Below are positions 22,587 through 25,631 of a stretch of 25,631 bases of DNA, piece after piece; position 1 is the stretch's first letter, and every line of letters starts with the position of its first letter. The notes beneath the pieces are model-generated. The model saw only the letters and a list, made by a program, of their open reading frames with translations. It was not told the DNA's origin and did not search any database. The stretch is taken from NCBI GenBank assembly GCA_040882265.1, contig JBBEBO010000097.1, forward strand, positions 1 through 25,631, read 5' to 3'. Source of the stretch: Brumimicrobium sp040882265. Lineage in GTDB: Bacteria; Bacteroidota; Bacteroidia; Flavobacteriales_D; Crocinitomicaceae. A program made the translations under genes and the position numbers.

Positions 22587-23798
22587 ATGAGTAAAGAAGT
22601 ATATATAGTGGATGGTGTACGAACACCTATTGGTAATTTCAGAGGAACCTTGTCTACAATTCGTCCGGATGATATGGCTGCACTTGTCATGAAAAAGTTA
22701 GTTGAAAGAAATGCATCACTCGATCCAAAAGCAATTGAGGATGTGATTTTTGGCTGTGCTAATCAAGCTGGTGAAGACAATAGAAATGTTGCGAGAATGG
22801 CTTTGCTTTTAGCAGGACTTCCATATACAATTGGTGGAGAAACGATCAATCGGTTGTGCTCATCAGGAATGGCTTCAGCTGTGAACGCTGCTCGTGCTAT
22901 TAAAGATGGCGCAGGTGATATTTATATTGCTGGTGGAGTTGAAAACATGACGCGTGGACCATGGGTAGTGTCTAAGGCTTCTAGCGCCTTTGGAAGCGAT
23001 TCTCAAATGCACGACTCTTCTTTTGGATGGCGTTTTATCAATCCTCAAATGGATAAAATTTACGGAACGGAAGGAATGGGACAAACGGCTGAGAACTTAG
23101 TTGAAATGTATAATATTTCTCGTGAAGATCAAGATAAATTTGCCGCATGGTCACAATCTAAGGCTGAAAAAGCTTGGTCAAATGGTCGCTTAGCTGAAGA
23201 AGTTGTTCCTGTTGAAATTCCTCAAAGAAAAAAAGATCCAATCATATTTGAAAAGGATGAGTTTTTTAGACCTGGCACTACTGCTGAAGTGCTAAGTAAA
23301 TTGCGACCTGCATTCAAAAGTGAAGGTGGTTCAGTAACTGCTGGAAATGCATCTGGTTTAAATGATGGTGCAGGAGCTCTACTTATCGCAAGCGAACAAG
23401 GGATGAAAGATCATCAACTTAAACCAATGGCACGTATCGTTGGGGCAGCTGTTGCTGGAGTAGAACCTAGAATAATGGGGATCGGTCCTGTATACGCTTC
23501 TCAAAAAGCACTCAAGCGTGCTGGATTAACAATGGACGATATGGATATTATAGAGTTGAACGAAGCATTTGCAGCGCAAGCTTTGGCTTGTACGCGAGAA
23601 TGGGGGTTAGCTGATAATGATCCGCGATTAAACCCTAATGGTGGTGCAATTGCTCTAGGTCATCCATTGGGAATGACTGGCGCTAGAATTTTACAAACAG
23701 CTGCATTAGAATTGCAAAAAACGAATAAACGTTATGCTCTTGTAACACTTTGCATCGGTGTTGGGCAAGGTTATGCTACGATTATAGAAAAGATGTAA
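22587..23798 (+). CDS. Acetyl-CoA C-acyltransferase, 3-oxoadipyl-CoA thiolase-like
   Basis: The 403-aa protein is a full-length degradative thiolase, which splits a 3-oxoacyl-CoA into acetyl-CoA and a shortened acyl-CoA. The nucleophile is Cys91 (NRLCSSGMAS), with His359 (GGAIALGHPLG) and Cys389 (TLCIGVGQG) completing the active site. CANQAGEDNRNVARMALLLAGLP (57-79) and GWRFINP (about 149) are strikingly like PcaF/PaaJ, the 3-oxoadipyl-CoA thiolases of aromatic-acid degradation. No other aromatic or fatty-acid pathway gene is nearby, so the physiological substrate may be a general 3-oxoacyl-CoA. The enzyme is cytoplasmic. It is monocistronic, with a bidirectional terminator after the stop. 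Confidence 0.93.
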   Translation: MSKEVYIVDGVRTPIGNFRGTLSTIRPDDMAALVMKKLVERNASLDPKAIEDVIFGCANQAGEDNRNVARMALLLAGLPYTIGGETINRLCSSGMASAVNAARAIKDGAGDIYIAGGVENMTRGPWVVSKASSAFGSDSQMHDSSFGWRFINPQMDKIYGTEGMGQTAENLVEMYNISREDQDKFAAWSQSKAEKAWSNGRLAEEVVPVEIPQRKKDPIIFEKDEFFRPGTTAEVLSKLRPAFKSEGGSVTAGNASGLNDGAGALLIASEQGMKDHQLKPMARIVGAAVAGVEPRIMGIGPVYASQKALKRAGLTMDDMDIIELNEAFAAQALACTREWGLADNDPRLNPNGGAIALGHPLGMTGARILQTAALELQKTNKRYALVTLCIGVGQGYATIIEKM

Positions 23799-23828
23799 GT
23801 TTGTTTGATAACTGGATAAGTATAAAAC

Positions 23829-23863
23829 AAAAAAAAACTGTCTCAAAATTGAGACAGTTTTTT
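23829..23863. terminator. Bidirectional terminator between thiolase and AOS genes
   Basis: CTGTCTCA (23838-23845) and TGAGACAG (23850-23857) form the stem with loop AAAT. A-runs before (from 23829) and T-runs after (to 23863) extend the pairing and serve both strands. Confidence 0.92.
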
Positions 23864-23888
23864 CTATATTAACAAGTACAAAGAATAA

Positions 23889-25154
23889 CTATTTATCTAC
23901 TTCAACTTCTTTGAGTTCTTCAGCTCTATAGTCACCATTGTCTAGACGTTTTTTTACTTTGATAAATGTTTCTATCGTATACTTCACATCTTCTAGTGTA
24001 TGCGCTGCTGTTGGAATTAATCGAATCATAATTGTACCTTTTGGAACAACTGGATAAATTACAATTGAACAGAAAATACTGTAATTTTCACGCAAATCAA
24101 ACGTTAAGTTAGTTGCTTCAGCGAGATTTCCTTCTAAGAATACAGGCGTTACTGCAGAATTCGTCACACCAATATTGAATCCACCTTCTACAAGTCCATC
24201 TTGAAGTGCTTTAGCAATTTTCCAAAGATTTTCTTTTAGTTCTGGTTGAGTTCTCAATAGTTCTAAGCGCTTACGAGCACCAACAACTAAGGGCATTGGT
24301 AAGGATTTTGCAAACATTTGAGAGCGCATATTATACCTTAAATATTCAACGATGTGTTCGTCTGAACAAATGAAAGCTCCAATTGATGCCATTGATTTTG
24401 CAAATGTTCCAAACAATACGTCAATTTCATCGTGAACACCTTGTTCTTCACCTGCACCCATTCCTGTTTTACCAACAGTACCAAATCCATGAGCGTCATC
24501 TACAAATATTCTGAAATCGTATTTCCCAGACTTTCTAAATTCAATAATATCTTTTAACCTTCCTTGGTCTCCAGCCATACCGAAAACTCCTTCAGTAATA
24601 ACTAAGATTCCACCGTTATTTTGTTCAGCAATTTTTGTTGCACGCCCCATTTGTTTGTCAAAACTCTCCATGTCGTTGTGCTGAAAAACAAATCTCTTAC
24701 CAGCGTGTAAACGCATACCATCTAAGATACAAGCGTGAGATTCGCTATCGTAAACGATGACATCACTTCGGTCAACTAAACTATCAATTGCTGAAACCAT
24801 TCCTTGGTAACCAAAATTAAGAAGAATTGTATCTTCTTTTTGCATGAAATCAGACAACTCATTTTCGAGAGATTCGTGTTCATGAGTTTGCCCAGTCATC
24901 ATTCTAGCTCCCATTGGATAAGCTAGCCCCCATTTTGCAGCAGAATCAGCATCAGCTTTTCTTACTTCAGGATGATTTGCAAGTCCCAAATAGTTGTTTA
25001 CAGACCACACGAGTACTTCTTTTCCTCGGAATGTCATTTTATTTCCAATTTCACCTTCCAATTTAGGAAATGTGAAGTATCCGTGAACGCCTTTAGCGAA
25101 TTGTCCAATAGGACCACGGTTTAATTTTATTTTTTCGAATATGTCTTGAGCCAT
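23889..25154 (-). CDS. Alpha-oxoamine synthase family PLP enzyme (SPT/KBL-like)
   Basis: The 421-aa protein is a fold-type I PLP enzyme of the alpha-oxoamine synthase family, which condenses an amino acid with an acyl thioester and releases CO2. VNNYLGLANHPEV (52-64), the cofactor-stacking His140 (YDSESHACILDG), Asp219 and His222 (VDDAHGFGTVG) and the Schiff-base Lys253 (FGTFAKSMASIGAF) are all present. Family members include serine palmitoyltransferase, glycine C-acetyltransferase (Kbl) and AONS (BioF); bacterial sulfonolipid (cysteate) acyltransferases also belong here. No biotin or threonine genes are nearby, so a long-chain-base function for sphingo- or sulfonolipids is plausible for this phylum but only inferred. 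Length is slightly above the family's ~400, with an acidic tail (AEELKEVEVDK). A good -7 element (25202-25209) lies upstream. Confidence 0.9.
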   Translation of the reverse strand: MAQDIFEKIKLNRGPIGQFAKGVHGYFTFPKLEGEIGNKMTFRGKEVLVWSVNNYLGLANHPEVRKADADSAAKWGLAYPMGARMMTGQTHEHESLENELSDFMQKEDTILLNFGYQGMVSAIDSLVDRSDVIVYDSESHACILDGMRLHAGKRFVFQHNDMESFDKQMGRATKIAEQNNGGILVITEGVFGMAGDQGRLKDIIEFRKSGKYDFRIFVDDAHGFGTVGKTGMGAGEEQGVHDEIDVLFGTFAKSMASIGAFICSDEHIVEYLRYNMRSQMFAKSLPMPLVVGARKRLELLRTQPELKENLWKIAKALQDGLVEGGFNIGVTNSAVTPVFLEGNLAEATNLTFDLRENYSIFCSIVIYPVVPKGTIMIRLIPTAAHTLEDVKYTIETFIKVKKRLDNGDYRAEELKEVEVDK

Positions 25155-25201
25155 AAATATTTTTTAACGAGCTTTTAATAGTCCACTCTATATTACATGC
25201 A

Positions 25202-25209
25202 CAAAGATA
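25202..25209 (-). promoter_or_regulatory. Bacteroidota -7 element for the AOS gene, minus strand
   Basis: CAAAGATA on the plus strand reads TATCTTTG on the minus strand, an exact TAnnTTTG match about 48 bases before the ATG at 25154. Confidence 0.55.
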
Positions 25210-25477
25210 GTAAAAACTTATAATTGTGTAATTGTGGTGCATAAATTATTAAACGGGAAGATGTTAAAAACTGAGAGTGGTTGAGTCATTAGTTTTATCA
25301 CTTTCTTATTCTTTGGATTACTTATTATGTTGAGGCATAGTTTATAATCACTATTGTTCATTCTATACCATCTAATGTTTTTAATAAATCGTATGGCACA
25401 GATGGAATTATCTTGGGAAAGGAAACCGATAAGTATTTTTTTTTTAGTAAAAACGTTTTTACATAGTTTTAATTTAC

Positions 25478-25485
25478 TATTTTTG
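25478..25485 (+). promoter_or_regulatory. Bacteroidota -7 element before the partial gene
   Basis: TATTTTTG matches TAnnTTTG, 43 bases before the ATG at 25528. It supports the partial reading frame that follows as a real gene. Confidence 0.5.
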
Positions 25486-25527
25486 TGACTTTACAATTTA
25501 CTACTATTAATTAAAAATCAATATTTT

Positions 25528-25631
25528 ATGCTTGTATTTTGGAGGGGGATTGGATTAGTTGTTCCTATTTTATTTTTTAAATGCATATCCGCTTCTTTAC
25601 CCCAAATAATTCCATCTATATTTAACAGCGA
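25528..25631 (+). CDS. Start of a membrane protein, cut by window edge
   Basis: An ATG at 25528 opens a reading frame that stays open to the end of the window, about 34 codons: MLVFWRGIGLVVPILFFKCI, then SASLPQIIPSIFNS. The N-terminus is a hydrophobic membrane segment starting at about residue 7. Support for it being real comes from the exact -7 element 43 bases upstream and from the absence of any other gene in this 3' end. Too little is present to name a family; it may be a small inner-membrane protein. Confidence 0.5.
   Translation, partial: MLVFWRGIGLVVPILFFKCISASLPQIIPSIFNS

Larger units (their letters stand above)
25155..25527. other. Intergenic region between divergent AOS and membrane-protein genes
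   Basis: This AT-rich 373-base gap has no gene. It carries outward-facing -7 elements near both ends (25202-25209 minus, 25478-25485 plus). Between them I see no repeat, hairpin or RNA gene. Confidence 0.6.

Overview
The window looks like chromosomal DNA from a member of the Bacteroidota, most likely class Flavobacteriia (order Flavobacteriales; a Crocinitomicaceae-like relative is possible but unproven). The evidence is low GC, starts with little or no Shine-Dalgarno signal, several good matches to the Bacteroidota -7 promoter element TAnnTTTG, a type IX secretion (T9SS) type A C-terminal sorting domain, carboxypeptidase-regulatory-like secreted proteins, a fused ResB-CcsA cytochrome c maturation protein and a bacillithiol-pathway deacetylase. 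There are no rRNA or tRNA genes, CRISPR arrays, intact insertion sequences or phage genes that I can see.

Layout. 1-365: intergenic repeats, then an unrecognised cytosolic protein (366-908). 909-1155: simple-sequence inverted and direct repeats. 1156-3817: two minus-strand genes (a secreted carboxypeptidase-regulatory-like protein and a one-TM protein) and a plus-strand outer-membrane-type protein. 4093-5377 (minus): a Rossmann/DUF2520 gene followed by a KdsC-type HAD phosphatase. This pair is divergent from a tight plus-strand operon, 5490-10016: ResB-CcsA cytochrome c synthase, a two-cysteine glutathione-peroxidase-family protein and bshB1, each overlapping the next. A GT4 glycosyltransferase with a non-ATG start follows (10097-11269), then a T9SS cargo protein with a PA domain (11425-13152). 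13452-15775 (minus): a beta-helix lipoprotein and a beta-rich secreted protein. Then ribosomal protein L31 type B (15982-16239) and a GlcD-type FAD oxidase (16575-17957, minus). A small lipoprotein (18423-18812) faces a TPR / OmpA-family pair (22077 down to 18889). Last come a PcaF-like thiolase (22587-23798), an alpha-oxoamine synthase (25154 down to 23889) and the start of a membrane protein cut by the window edge.

How the genes fit together. The ResB-CcsA / peroxidase / BshB1 operon joins extracytoplasmic haem attachment with thiol redox defence. KdsC and the glycosyltransferase suggest envelope carbohydrate synthesis, and the alpha-oxoamine synthase may make a sphingolipid- or sulfonolipid-type long-chain base. 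The TPR/OmpA pair and the secreted proteins belong to the cell envelope and T9SS biology.

The most unusual DNA is non-coding. Both flanks of the GlcD-type gene are packed with palindromes: three large hairpins between 16313 and 16556, and a perfect 32-bp palindrome at 18107-18138. A repeat next to that palindrome (18171-18192) also occurs twice, inverted and in tandem, at 95-132. I found no convincing new multi-gene system. The dispersed palindromes and the His-rich insert in the cytochrome c synthase are the best leads.
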